64,000 nt of DNA from Halobacillus dabanensis. Lineage in GTDB: Bacteria > Bacillota > Bacilli > Bacillales > Halobacillaceae. The stretch covers positions 270,207 through 334,206 of the forward strand of contig NZ_FOSB01000003.1 of assembly GCF_900114165.1 (NCBI RefSeq), written 5' to 3'. The notes beneath the pieces are model-generated. The model saw only the letters and a list, made by a program, of their open reading frames with translations. It was not told where the DNA came from and did not search any database. The position numbers and the translations under genes were made by a program. Positions 33,013 through 41,449 of the stretch are shown one piece after another (the first letter of the stretch is position 1; each line of letters starts with the position of its first letter).

Positions 33013-33579
33013 TTGACGGAACTTAATAAGGAGTTGTCATTAGAACAACGCGAGGAATTAATCAATACTTTGCAAGCACGATTTGAGAACAACATGAACC
33101 GCCATGAAGGGATGGAATGGGCGAGAGTTCAGGAAAAGTTGGAGGCCAATACCGAAAAGTTATGGTCGCTTAATGAAATGGAAATCACTGAGGGCGAACC
33201 GGATGTGGTCGGTTATGATAAAGAGACAGACGAATACATTTTTTATGATTGTTCAGCAGAAAGCCCTAAAGGCCGCAGAAGTGTCTGTTATGACCGGGAA
33301 GCCCTCGAATCCAGAAAAAAACATAAACCCGGAAATAGCGCTCAGGATATGGCAACTGCGATGGGCATAGAACTTTTGACAGAAGAACAATATCGAGCGT
33401 TGCAGGAACTTGATCATTTCGATAAGAAAACATCGAGTTGGGTCCAAACACCTGAAGATATCAGAAGCCGTGGCGGAGCGTTATTTTGCGATTTTCGTTT
33501 TGGTCATGTCTTCCTGTATCACAATGGAGCGGAATCCTACTACGCGTCCAGGGGGTTTCGGGGATCGCTGCGTGTTTAA
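33013..33579 (+). CDS. DUF4256 domain protein
   Basis: A 188-residue soluble protein that covers the whole DUF4256 length. Marked features are Ala-Arg-Phe-x-x-Asn-Met-Asn-Arg-His, Glu-Gly-Glu-Pro-Asp-Val-Val-Gly, Tyr-Asp-Cys-Ser-Ala-Glu-Ser-Pro-Lys-Gly-Arg-Arg, and a C-terminal Cys-Asp-Phe-Arg-Phe-Gly-His-Val-Phe-x-Tyr-His-Asn-Gly-Ala. The conserved Asp, Cys, Arg and His residues hint at an enzyme, but no function is established. The start is TTG with AGGAGG eight bases before it. Confidence 0.88.
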   Translation: MTELNKELSLEQREELINTLQARFENNMNRHEGMEWARVQEKLEANTEKLWSLNEMEITEGEPDVVGYDKETDEYIFYDCSAESPKGRRSVCYDREALESRKKHKPGNSAQDMATAMGIELLTEEQYRALQELDHFDKKTSSWVQTPEDIRSRGGALFCDFRFGHVFLYHNGAESYYASRGFRGSLRV

Positions 33580-33681
33580 CTAGCACGGTCAGCAAGTTAT
33601 ATAATGGATAGGGGCCTTCTAAATGCTTTTGCGTAATTTGGGGGGAAGTCATTCATTCAGCATGGGGAATCGTTTGAAGAG

Positions 33682-33719
33682 AAAAAAGAAAGCTGAGCCG
33701 CATGTTCAGCTTTCTTTTT
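33682..33719. terminator. Bidirectional terminator
   Basis: A run of A, a 9-bp stem (GAAAGCTGA / TCAGCTTTC) and TTTTT, between converging genes. Confidence 0.88.
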
Positions 33720-33759
33720 AATGAAGTTTTTGTGTTTGATGGGAAAGGCCGTATATGCT

Positions 33760-34341
33760 TTAGTTTTGATTCGAATAAATCATGACAAAATGCAGGACGG
33801 CTGGATCAGTATCATTGTTTACATATCCATGTCTTTGATCTGCGTGAAATTTAATGGAGTCATAGGTATTCAAATCATAGACCTCATCTTGTATATGGAT
33901 GGTGACACTTCCGTCCATAACGGTTACATATTCAATGACACCTGGCTGGTGCGGATCTGCGAAATACTCGCCGCCTGGATTTAAGGTAGCGCGGTGGGTT
34001 TCTAATGATCCATAGCCACTATTTGTGAACATAGGCTCTAGGGTAAGATTTTCATTTGCACTTAAAATTTTGTTTCCTTCGTTATTTCTTGAAAGGACCA
34101 CCTCTTGTTTCTCGGTGAGTAAAGCCGAGATGGGAATAGCCAGACCGTTGGCAATTTTCCAAATAACCGTCAAGGAAGGGTTAGCTTCCCCTCTTTCAAT
34201 CTTTCCTAACGTTAATTTACTTACATCGGTTTGATCAGCTAATTCCTGTAAACTAATGCCCTGGGATTTCCTGATGCCTCTTAACCTCATTCCTACTTGT
34301 CGATTGAGCTTTTCTGCTTCTGTTATTTTCTGCTCATCCAT
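33760..34341 (-). CDS. XRE-family regulator with C-terminal cupin
   Basis: A 193-residue transcription factor. The N-terminal helix-turn-helix (Gly-Ile-Ser-Leu-Gln-Glu-Leu-Ala, with Ser-Lys-Leu-Thr-Leu-Gly-Lys-Ile-Glu-Arg-Gly) is at about residues 20-70, followed by a small-molecule-binding cupin at about 105-190 (His-Gln-Pro-Gly-Val-Ile-Glu-Tyr and a late His-Gly-Tyr). This layout is common for regulators that control a divergent transporter or amino-acid catabolism gene. It is divergent from an EmrE-type exporter gene and probably controls it. AAAGGGAGAG lies before the ATG. Confidence 0.88.
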   Translation of the reverse strand: MDEQKITEAEKLNRQVGMRLRGIRKSQGISLQELADQTDVSKLTLGKIERGEANPSLTVIWKIANGLAIPISALLTEKQEVVLSRNNEGNKILSANENLTLEPMFTNSGYGSLETHRATLNPGGEYFADPHQPGVIEYVTVMDGSVTIHIQDEVYDLNTYDSIKFHADQRHGYVNNDTDPAVLHFVMIYSNQN

Positions 34342-34390
34342 GACTGAATCTCTCCCTTTCGTTTTATTTCCTTGATTCACAAAATATTCT

Positions 34391-34406
34391 GTATACTATG
34401 TTATAC
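34391..34406. promoter_or_regulatory. Candidate operator between the XRE-cupin regulator and the exporter
   Basis: An inverted repeat GTATA-N6-TATAC lies in the 114-bp divergent region, with further TATACT-like repeats to its right (to about 34432). It overlaps the likely promoters and is a plausible site for the regulator. Confidence 0.4.
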
Positions 34407-34455
34407 TTTGAGTAAACTTTAATATACTTTTTAGGGGGAAGGCGGGACTTTTTTA

Positions 34456-35439
34456 ATGAAGGAAATTTTACTCGGGATTACAGCGTCTATGTTTTTTGCC
34501 GTTACGTTTGTATTGAACCGTTCCATGGAGGTGGCTGGTGGAAGCTGGATGTGGAGCTCGTCCCTTCGCTTTATATTCATGGTTCCTTTTTTAATATTCA
34601 TTGTACTAATCAGACATAACATAAAACAAGTGATTCTAGAATTGAAAAAGGCTCCCCTTCCGTGGCTGGGGTGGAGTTTTGTAGGATTTGTGCTTTTTTA
34701 TGCGCCGTTAACGTATGCGGCTGCGTATGGACCTGGCTGGCTTGTAGCAGGTACGTGGCAGGTGACGATTTTAGGGGGAATATTAGTTGCTCCTCTGTTC
34801 TACTATACAGTGCAAACCGAAACCGGTCCGCTAAAGCAACGACATCGAATTCAAAAGAAGGCTCTGCTTGTGTCAACGATCATCCTTATTGGAGTTATGC
34901 TGATTCAATTTCAAAAGATGGGCGATTTGACTTTCAGTGAGGCGTTAGCTGGAATTCTTCCTGTGTTAGTAGCCTCCTTTGCCTATCCGCTCGGCAATCG
35001 TAAAATGATGGTCCTTTGTGACGGGCGATTGGATACGTTTCAGCGAGTGTTAGGAATGACCATTGCGAGTCTCCCATTCTGGCTGATTCTATGTATTGTC
35101 GCTTTGTTCCGTGTAGGTGCTCCTTCTCAGGGACAGCTTTTCCAATCGTTCATTGTCGCTGTTTGCTCTGGGGTCATTGCAACAACACTGTTTTTTATTG
35201 CGACAGATCGTGTAAGGCTCCATCAAGGGAAGCTTGCCGCTGTCGAAGCCACACAGTCTACCCAAGTCTTGTTTGTAGTAGTTGGTGAAAGCCTGCTTTT
35301 AGCCAGTCCTTTACCAGGAAATGTGGCGATGGCCGGGATCGGAATTATTATTTTCGGTATTATTATGCATAGTTTTAGTGTGAGAGGGGCTGCTAGCAAA
35401 ACTGGAGCTTTGCCGAAAGTGAGAAAAAAAGTACTATGA
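34456..35439 (+). CDS. EmrE-type (PF13536) DMT-superfamily exporter
   Basis: A 327-residue membrane protein with about ten spans in two repeats, as in the drug/metabolite transporter superfamily. The large form with Leu-Asn-Arg-Ser-Met at the end of span 1 and Gly-Pro-Gly-Trp-Leu-Val-Ala-Gly-Thr-Trp-Gln near residue 95 fits the PF13536 multidrug-resistance efflux group. The C-terminal half has the Glu-Ala-Thr-Gln-Ser-Thr-Gln segment. It exports an unknown hydrophobic or cationic compound using ion motive force. It is divergent from the XRE-cupin regulator and probably under its control. Confidence 0.8.
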   Translation: MKEILLGITASMFFAVTFVLNRSMEVAGGSWMWSSSLRFIFMVPFLIFIVLIRHNIKQVILELKKAPLPWLGWSFVGFVLFYAPLTYAAAYGPGWLVAGTWQVTILGGILVAPLFYYTVQTETGPLKQRHRIQKKALLVSTIILIGVMLIQFQKMGDLTFSEALAGILPVLVASFAYPLGNRKMMVLCDGRLDTFQRVLGMTIASLPFWLILCIVALFRVGAPSQGQLFQSFIVAVCSGVIATTLFFIATDRVRLHQGKLAAVEATQSTQVLFVVVGESLLLASPLPGNVAMAGIGIIIFGIIMHSFSVRGAASKTGALPKVRKKVL

Positions 35440-35495
35440 CACATTTATGGCGAAGGCTTTGTTAATAATGACGAAACGGTTATAATCAATGTAAG

Positions 35496-35524
35496 AAGGA
35501 GGGCAGATGTTATGCCCTCCTTTT
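35496..35524. terminator. Terminator between converging genes
   Basis: A perfect 9-bp stem (AAGGAGGGC / GCCCTCCTT) with a 9-base loop and a short T tract; it abuts the stop of the minus-strand lipoprotein. Confidence 0.8.
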
Positions 35525-36398
35525 ACTGAATTACAAGTCCATCGGTTAATTTCCAGTGAGATTCCTTTTCCAAACTTCCTTGCTTATTTATTTTCCCCTT
35601 CACCTTGATTGGGTCGCCGCGGTCGATATTCAAATCCAGCGATTGCCCTTCTAGATTCTGAGTTTCGACGACAAATGTGTAAGGTAACATTTCGGTGCTG
35701 TTGGTTTCCATGTTCAACCAGTTTTCCCCGTTATACGACTCGCCCCCATAAACGACGAGGAAATCAGGAAAAGTTTGTACAAGAACCCCTTCCCATGTTA
35801 CTTCTTTATTGTACATAAAGCGGACAAAGGTGGCAGATTTCAGGGATGGCTCCAGATCGTAAAAGGAGTCGACAGTTCCTTGGAATCCACCAATCTTTCC
35901 GTTTCTGAACTTGTGCACGAAATCTTTGCTGTTCTGGTGAGTTATAATAGGCTTTATAAAGTCCTTCCACCGGTTCCCTTGCCTCGAGAACGGATTGAAA
36001 ACTATCCAATTGTTTCATGGATCCTAAGAAAATCAGTACAATATTTTCATGGACGAGAGCAATCGGTTCATCTTTGAATTGTGCTGCATCATCGGCAGTT
36101 TCGAATTCTATGATATCAATATCTTTGGTGGAGATCCCGTCAACAAAGGCTGGATGGTCCTGGATGTGATCAGCCGGGCTCTCTGGTTCACCCTCTAAAA
36201 GATTAGAGTTTTGAGCCACTGATAGACGTTTTCTGCTGTATATTCTCTCGGATCTTCTTCTTTCGCGATTTCACCTTCTTGCATACCCTCTTCGGCTGTT
36301 TCATCTTGTTCCCCATTTGTCTGTTCAGGATACTCTTCTTCCATGCAACCTATGAGCAAGAGTAAAAAAGCAGGAAGTATCCATAATTTCACTTTCAC
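35523..36398 (-). pseudogene. Lipoprotein of unknown function, twice frameshifted
   Basis: Three minus-strand frames together form one lipoprotein of about 291 residues. The first carries a lipobox Leu-Leu-Ile-Gly-Cys (Cys18) and an acidic Glu-rich linker. The second carries an Asp-His-Pro-Ala-Phe-Val-Asp-Gly segment and a helix-rich middle. The third ends in a beta-rich domain with Pro-Ile-Lys-Val-Lys-Gly. The first break is in a run of four T at 36209-36212 (one more would restore it), the second near 35937-35942. Both are one-base losses. The start is GTG with AAGGAGG six bases before it. The family is unknown. Confidence 0.7.
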
Positions 36399-36692
36399 AT
36401 TGTTCCTCCTTCAGATTGTCATACGAAGTTATTATAAAGCAGTCATGGAATGGTGGGAAGAAATGGCGTAGTTTTCCTATAAAATAGTGACAAAAATTTT
36501 CTGAATCCTCTATGATGATAAATAGATGAATAGGAGCAGTTGGATTTTTCCATCTTTAGTATGTTACCAATGGGCCCACCGCTAGTACTATTTTCCCGCA
36601 CTTATATGTGTAGCTCGGAACAGTGTTCATGTTAATCAGTATCGCGGCTGTTTTATGGCGGTGCAGAGGATTATAAAAAGGAGATAATGACA

Positions 36693-37214
36693 ATGTCTGT
36701 TACGTTTGAAAAGCTTACCGAACCAACAAGAGAGATCGCTGAATCCTATAACCAGTGGGAAAACGATCCGGATCTTATTCCTATGATCCGCCCAAACAAG
36801 GATAAAGAGGCAGCTGGGAAAAGATATACTGTGACTGCAGAAAATCTGCGAAAACGGCTGCAGGATCATGAGGTTTTTCTTATTTATGTGGAAGGTGTGT
36901 TAGTCGGAGAAATGAATTATATAGTGAATCCTGGCCATTTGTTTGATAAAAGGCAGGATACCGCCTGGATCGGAATAACGATTGGTGAACCGGATGGGCG
37001 GGGAAAAGGTGCCGGTTATCAGGCGATGCGTTTTTTGGAAAAGGAAATCGCTGCTCGTGGTCTGAAGCGGATCGAGTTAGGGGTTTTTGAATTTAATGAA
37101 ACTGCGCATAAGTTGTATAGGAAACTCGGCTATAGAGAGGTTGCTAGAATCCCGGACTTCACCTATAAAGATGGAAGCATGTGGGCGGACATTCGTATGG
37201 AAAAGCATTTATAG
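36693..37214 (+). CDS. GNAT family N-acetyltransferase
   Basis: A 173-residue acetyltransferase of the RimJ/RimL kind. The acetyl-CoA pyrophosphate loop reads Pro-Asp-Gly-Arg-Gly-Lys-Gly-Ala-Gly-Tyr-Gln. A following Phe-Glu-Phe-Asn-Glu-Thr-Ala-His-Lys-Leu-Tyr-Arg-Lys-Leu-Gly-Tyr is the typical GNAT C-terminal helix. The acceptor is not known. An ATG at 36687 is too close to AAAAGGAG, so I use 36693. The next GNAT gene begins 11 bp after its stop, so they are co-transcribed. Confidence 0.88.
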   Translation: MSVTFEKLTEPTREIAESYNQWENDPDLIPMIRPNKDKEAAGKRYTVTAENLRKRLQDHEVFLIYVEGVLVGEMNYIVNPGHLFDKRQDTAWIGITIGEPDGRGKGAGYQAMRFLEKEIAARGLKRIELGVFEFNETAHKLYRKLGYREVARIPDFTYKDGSMWADIRMEKHL

Positions 37215-37225
37215 GAGGGGACGTT

Positions 37226-37711
37226 GTGGAAATAAGGAAAATGAGAAGAGAAGATCACCGGGTTGTGTCACCAAAGCTCAATGAATGGTGGGGAGGAAGG
37301 CAGATGTCATCCATGATGCCCCGTTTGTTCTTTGACCATTTCCACGATACTGGTTTTATAATAGAAGAAGACCATACGATGGTCGGTTTTCTCGTCGGCT
37401 TTCTATCTCAGAGCGAGCCAGACGAGGCGTATATTCATTTCGTCGGTGTGGCTCCTGAATATAGAGAGCGGCACATTGGACGTCAATTATATGAAACTTT
37501 CTTTCACAAGGCCATGAAAGAAGGAAGGGCAATTGTTAGAGCGATCACTTCTCCGGTAAACAAAGCCTCGATCGCTTACCATAAGAAAATGGGGTTTGAA
37601 ATCCAATCGGGGGACGGAGTAATCGACGGGATTCCGGTTAGTCTCAACTATGATGGAGAGGGCGGGCATCGCGTTTTGTTTAAAAAAGTATTAAATCAAC
37701 CAGATGGATGA
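37226..37711 (+). CDS. GNAT family N-acetyltransferase
   Basis: A 161-residue acetyltransferase. The loop Glu-Tyr-Arg-Glu-Arg-His-Ile-Gly-Arg-Gln is a relaxed form of the Arg/Gln-x-x-Gly-x-Gly/Ala motif, with Asn-Lys-Ala-Ser-Ile-Ala-Tyr-His-Lys-Lys-Met-Gly-Phe after it. The GTG start at 37226 follows AGGAGGGG, which overlaps the stop of the upstream GNAT gene, so translation is probably coupled. The two enzymes are not close copies. Confidence 0.86.
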   Translation: MEIRKMRREDHRVVSPKLNEWWGGRQMSSMMPRLFFDHFHDTGFIIEEDHTMVGFLVGFLSQSEPDEAYIHFVGVAPEYRERHIGRQLYETFFHKAMKEGRAIVRAITSPVNKASIAYHKKMGFEIQSGDGVIDGIPVSLNYDGEGGHRVLFKKVLNQPDG

Positions 37712-37802
37712 TGTGTATTTGGACAAAAACTTTTATAATAGAGAGAACAAGGTTTGCAAAATGATAGAGAACCCTTCATATTGGTAGAAAAGGAGGCCCG
37801 AA

Positions 37803-38510
37803 ATGCGACACGATATACAACCGAATGAACGAGCTTACTCTACAAAAGAAGTAGCCGAAGAGGTCGGCATCGCAACGACGACTGTAAGGCGGTATGGGCA
37901 ACTTTTAGAACAGAACGGTTATGAGTTTTTTAAAGATGGGGATCGTCGGATTTTCGTAAAGTCTGATGTCGAAGTGCTGAAAGATATCCGTGATGCGGAC
38001 ATGCCGAAAGAAGACCGGGTGAAAGAAATTGTCCAAGAACAAAAGGAAATGCTGGCTGGATATAATTCCCGTGAAATAGCCATAGCGGATACATACCAAT
38101 CTGGACTGCAAGGCCCGGACCAGACGAAAGAGATGTTCCGCATCCTTGTCAATGAATTGGCGGCAACACGTGAAATGAATGTGCAATTGCAGAATGATAT
38201 GACTGAACTGAAAACGACTGTTTCCCGCCTGAAACAGGATCACCATGTCATCAGCTCTGGTGTCGGTAATTTTTCTCAAAAAACGCATACGAAAATGGAC
38301 AAGATGATGCAACAGCAACAAGAGCAGTACGAAGAGTTATTGCAACGGGAGAAAGAGAAGAGTGAATACCTTCAGAAAGAGATCCAGGAGATGCGGGAAG
38401 AACAGAAGAAGGAATGGCAGTCGCAAAATGATTTTAATGAACGACTGGAAAATACGGTCAAACATTCGAGAGGGACATTAGGGAAGCTTATTTCCTTGTT
38501 CCGTAAATAG
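37803..38510 (+). CDS. MerR-like HTH protein with coiled coil (DUF3967-like)
   Basis: A 235-residue protein. Residues about 10-65 form a winged helix-turn-helix of the MerR kind (Tyr-Ser-Thr-Lys-Glu-Val-Ala-Glu-Glu-Val-Gly-Ile, then Arg-Arg-Tyr-Gly-Gln). Residues about 115-225 are a long Gln/Glu/Lys-rich coiled coil, with Arg-Lys at the end. This build, without an effector domain, recurs in plasmid and phage partition or RacA-like proteins of Bacillaceae, some with a C-terminal DUF3967. It could bind DNA and oligomerise. AAAAGGAGG lies before the ATG. Confidence 0.78.
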   Translation: MRHDIQPNERAYSTKEVAEEVGIATTTVRRYGQLLEQNGYEFFKDGDRRIFVKSDVEVLKDIRDADMPKEDRVKEIVQEQKEMLAGYNSREIAIADTYQSGLQGPDQTKEMFRILVNELAATREMNVQLQNDMTELKTTVSRLKQDHHVISSGVGNFSQKTHTKMDKMMQQQQEQYEELLQREKEKSEYLQKEIQEMREEQKKEWQSQNDFNERLENTVKHSRGTLGKLISLFRK

Positions 38511-38519
38511 GCCAAGGGA

Positions 38520-38553
38520 AACGCTTGAATCGGTTGGGGTTCAAGTGTTTTTT
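38520..38553 (+). terminator. Terminator after the HTH/coiled-coil gene
   Basis: A 10-bp stem (AACGCTTGAA / TTCAAGTGTT, one wobble) with a 10-base loop and a six-T tract. Confidence 0.85.
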
Positions 38554-38585
38554 GTATCATATACTCATGATGAAGAAGGGATGAG

Positions 38586-39089
38586 ATGATGTACAAACTG
38601 GTAGTATCCTTGTTTTTCGTCCTCCTGGTCACAGGTGCTCAACCGTCTGCCGCTTATGTTGTTCAGGAAAATCCGGGAAGTAAACCTTCTAAGGAAGAAA
38701 ATGGGGACAGGGATTTGCCTGCAAAATTGGTGTTATTGGGTCCGGAGGCTGAAGAGAGGTTGGAGATAACAAATCCAGCTGCTGTCTTCGAAGTGATGAA
38801 AGCGATAGAAAATGCAAATCAAACCGATAGGACGGAGGATAAAGGAGAAAAGTTGGGGACGCTCGAATTAAAGGAAAATAAGTGGATGGCTATTCATTAT
38901 TCGAAAGATCGATCTTCCGTTCTTTTCGAGTGGGAAGAAAAGACAAGCTTCATGGAACGAAGAAAGTTCTTTGCTCTTTTCCAAGCTGAAAGGAAAGCAG
39001 AGCCCCTCCCACCAGGGGAAGGAGGAGATGTTCAACCAATCCCTCCAGCTGATGGAGTCCATTCTGATGACATCATTCCTCTTCCGTAA
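38586..39089 (+). CDS. Secreted protein of unknown function
   Basis: A 167-residue protein with a clear signal peptide (residues 1-23, cleavage after Ala-Ala or near it). The mature part is acidic, with a mixed alpha/beta core (Leu-Glu-Ile-Thr-Asn-Pro-Ala-Ala-Val-Phe, then Trp-Met-Ala-Ile-His-Tyr and Phe-Glu-Trp-Glu-Glu-Lys), and a Pro-rich tail. No Cys is present, so it is not a lipoprotein. The family is not recognised. The ATG is preceded by GAAGGGATGAG. Confidence 0.65.
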   Translation: MMYKLVVSLFFVLLVTGAQPSAAYVVQENPGSKPSKEENGDRDLPAKLVLLGPEAEERLEITNPAAVFEVMKAIENANQTDRTEDKGEKLGTLELKENKWMAIHYSKDRSSVLFEWEEKTSFMERRKFFALFQAERKAEPLPPGEGGDVQPIPPADGVHSDDIIPLP

Positions 39090-39204
39090 ACGGTTTGCCT
39101 CGAACGTACGTTTTCCGTCCAAAGTTGTATATGACATTCCTCCCTTTCTCTGATACCGATTCGACTCCATTCCCGTAATCTGTAGAATAAGGAGGTTATG
39201 AGGA

Positions 39205-39708
39205 ATGAGTATCGTTATTTTTAGTGGAACACCAAGAAAGCATGGACGGACGCGGCAGGTAGCCAAAGAGGTTGCGGAAAAATTGGACGGTACGTTAGTC
39301 GATTTGAGTGAAGGGAGTTTACCTATGTTTAATGGGGAGGATGCTCAAGGGCAAAACGAGACTGTCCAATGGTTAAGAAAAATAGTCGAAGAAGCCGAGG
39401 CATTTGTATGGGTATCGCCGGAATATCATAATGGTATGAGCGGAGCACTGAAGAATGCGCTGGATTACCTGGGGTCGAATCATTTCAAAGGAAAGCCGAC
39501 TTTACTGCTTGCTGTATCCGGCGGCGGTAAAGGTGGAATCAATGCCCTTAATCAAATGCGTACGATTGGGCGGGGTTTATATGCGGATGTTGCAGCTCAA
39601 CAAATGATTTTTGATCCAGATGATTTTATTGGGGATGGGCGCTTGAGTAGAGAAAGTGAAGAGAAGCTGCAAGAAGTGCTGAGCGGATTCTTTCCGGTAC
39701 AAGTGTGA
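39205..39708 (+). CDS. NAD(P)H-dependent FMN reductase
   Basis: A 167-residue flavodoxin-like reductase. The phosphate-binding loop Ser-Gly-Thr-Pro-Arg-Lys-His-Gly-Arg-Thr is at the N-terminus. Ser-Pro-Glu-Tyr-His-Asn-Gly-Met-Ser-Gly-Ala-Leu-Lys-Asn near residue 73 is the NADPH/FMN motif of the NADPH-dependent FMN reductase family (YhdA type). It would reduce flavin, azo compounds or quinones. The N-terminal Cys found in some homologues is absent. ATG with AAGGAGG upstream. Confidence 0.9.
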   Translation: MSIVIFSGTPRKHGRTRQVAKEVAEKLDGTLVDLSEGSLPMFNGEDAQGQNETVQWLRKIVEEAEAFVWVSPEYHNGMSGALKNALDYLGSNHFKGKPTLLLAVSGGGKGGINALNQMRTIGRGLYADVAAQQMIFDPDDFIGDGRLSRESEEKLQEVLSGFFPVQV

Positions 39709-39721
39709 GACGGTGTTTGGA

Positions 39722-39818
39722 GGAATCCGGGCGTTAATTTAGAATCCGACATTAGTATTTAAGTATTCGACACCAAAGTTTAAGAATCCGACACTATAAT
39801 TAGAGAATTATACTTTAG
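39722..39818. repeat. Array of five degenerate ~21-bp direct repeats
   Basis: Units start at 39722, 39741, 39762, 39783 and 39804. The core is AGAATCCGACA followed by about ten AT-rich bases. Units two to four are each exactly 21 bp, close to two helical turns, so equivalent bases face the same side of the helix. The array ends 48 bp before the sensor kinase start. Confidence 0.7.
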
Positions 39819-39865
39819 GAATCCTGGATTGGCAGTGATTTTTCCATAGGGAGATGAAGTGTGTT

Positions 39866-41449
39866 ATGAGTGGGTATGAAAGAGTGGAAGAACTGAATAT
39901 CATGAAAGTCATCGCAGAAACGCTGAACCGTTGTAATGATTTGACGGTGATGCTGCAAACCGTATTGGAAAAATTGCTGCAGCTTACAAAGCTGGAAGCA
40001 GGTTGGATTTTCCTGGTGGATGATCAACCGGAATACCAATTGGCCGCTTATCATGGATTGCCACCTGCATTGTCCTGGGGGAATCAAAAACCGATGTGCA
40101 GCGGAGATTGTTACTGTTTGAGCCGGTATAGGAACGGTAAATTGAACGAACCTGTAAATATCATTGAATGTAAGCGGCTGAATGATGCGATCGAAAAATC
40201 GTGGGGAGAGACATATGGAATCACTCACCATGCAACCATCCCGCTGGGTGACGGTGCTGATTCGTTCGGCCTGTTGAATGTTGCCTCACCGAGAAAAGAA
40301 AAGTTTTCAGAGGAAGAGCTGACATTGCTTCAGTCTCTTGGCTACCAAATTGGCACAGCGATTCGGCGCACACGGCTCTATCAGGAAGAGCAAAGACGAG
40401 CGGAGAACTATGAAAAATTGAATGAGCTGATGGGTACACTTTGGTCGGCTTCTGAACTTACGGAGTTGGCAAAGCTTCTAGTGGAAGAAGGGCAGAAAAT
40501 TTTCCAGTGGTCCTATGCAAATTTTTACATAAGAGAAGAAGAGACGTTCGTTTTGATAGCCTCAGAATCAGAAGAGGACGTCGGTTCTCCTTCTACGTTC
40601 GGCACAAGTGAGCATTCAGCAATTCTAACAGAAAAGATAGAGCTGTCGCGGGATGGTTCGAGTGGAAAACTGCCCATTATCCGTCACCAACAGGTGTTAG
40701 GAGTGGTTGTAATCCGGGCTCCTCTTCAGAACCCTTTCCGTGAGAGTGATAAAGAAATGTTGGAAGCACTAGCACGGCATTTGTCCTTAGTGTATGAAAG
40801 CATAGCTTTACAAGAAAAGCGTCAGGAGCTGCTGTTGCATGAAGAAAGAAAGCGCCTGGCCAGGGATTTGCATGATTCTGTAAATCAGAAGCTGTTTTCT
40901 TTATCGTTAACAGCGAAAGGAGCGAAAGAAATCGTCGGCAAGTATGATGCGTCGCTCGGAGAACTGATGGATGATATGTGGTTGATGTCCCAACAGTCAT
41001 TAAAAGAAATGCGTTCATTGATTTGGCAGCTTCGACCTGTTGGTTTGGAAGAAGGGCTGCTTTCTGCATTGAAAAAGTATGCCGATCATCTTGATTTGAG
41101 GGTTCACTTTGATGTGGAACGGTTGCCAGACTGGCCAAGGCAAATCGAGGAAACATTATGGCGAATCGGTCAGGAAGCGATGAACAACGTTTCAAAACAT
41201 GCAAACGTCAAAGAAGTAAATATCCGCATCGATGAAACAAAACAGGGAGTCGGCATGCAGGTGAGTGATGAAGGGGATGGATTCAGCGACAAGCAAAGCA
41301 ACGGAAAGCAAACACTTGGTTTAACGAGTATGAGGGAACGCGTAGATTTGTTACAAGGAGACTTTTCGATAAGAAGTGCACATGGGAGAGGAACGAATGT
41401 CGAGATATTCCTTCCTTATAAAAAAGAAAGAGAGAGGGATCAATCATGA
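39866..41449 (+). CDS. GAF-domain sensor histidine kinase (HisKA_3 type)
   Basis: A 527-residue cytoplasmic kinase with no membrane span. A first GAF domain covers about residues 15-165, a second weaker GAF-like domain about 190-310. HisKA_3 follows with the phosphoacceptor in Ala-Arg-Asp-Leu-His-Asp (His336). The HATPase domain has Gln-Glu-Ala-Met-Asn-Asn, Asp-Glu-Gly-Asp-Gly-Phe and Gly-Leu-Thr-Ser-Met-Arg-Glu-Arg. The first GAF holds four cysteines (78, 82, 84, 102) that could bind a metal or sense redox state. The best match in layout is the Bacillus YhcY type. It overlaps the response regulator gene by 4 bp. An in-frame ATG lies at 39854, but spacing favours 39866. Confidence 0.9.
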   Translation: MSGYERVEELNIMKVIAETLNRCNDLTVMLQTVLEKLLQLTKLEAGWIFLVDDQPEYQLAAYHGLPPALSWGNQKPMCSGDCYCLSRYRNGKLNEPVNIIECKRLNDAIEKSWGETYGITHHATIPLGDGADSFGLLNVASPRKEKFSEEELTLLQSLGYQIGTAIRRTRLYQEEQRRAENYEKLNELMGTLWSASELTELAKLLVEEGQKIFQWSYANFYIREEETFVLIASESEEDVGSPSTFGTSEHSAILTEKIELSRDGSSGKLPIIRHQQVLGVVVIRAPLQNPFRESDKEMLEALARHLSLVYESIALQEKRQELLLHEERKRLARDLHDSVNQKLFSLSLTAKGAKEIVGKYDASLGELMDDMWLMSQQSLKEMRSLIWQLRPVGLEEGLLSALKKYADHLDLRVHFDVERLPDWPRQIEETLWRIGQEAMNNVSKHANVKEVNIRIDETKQGVGMQVSDEGDGFSDKQSNGKQTLGLTSMRERVDLLQGDFSIRSAHGRGTNVEIFLPYKKERERDQS

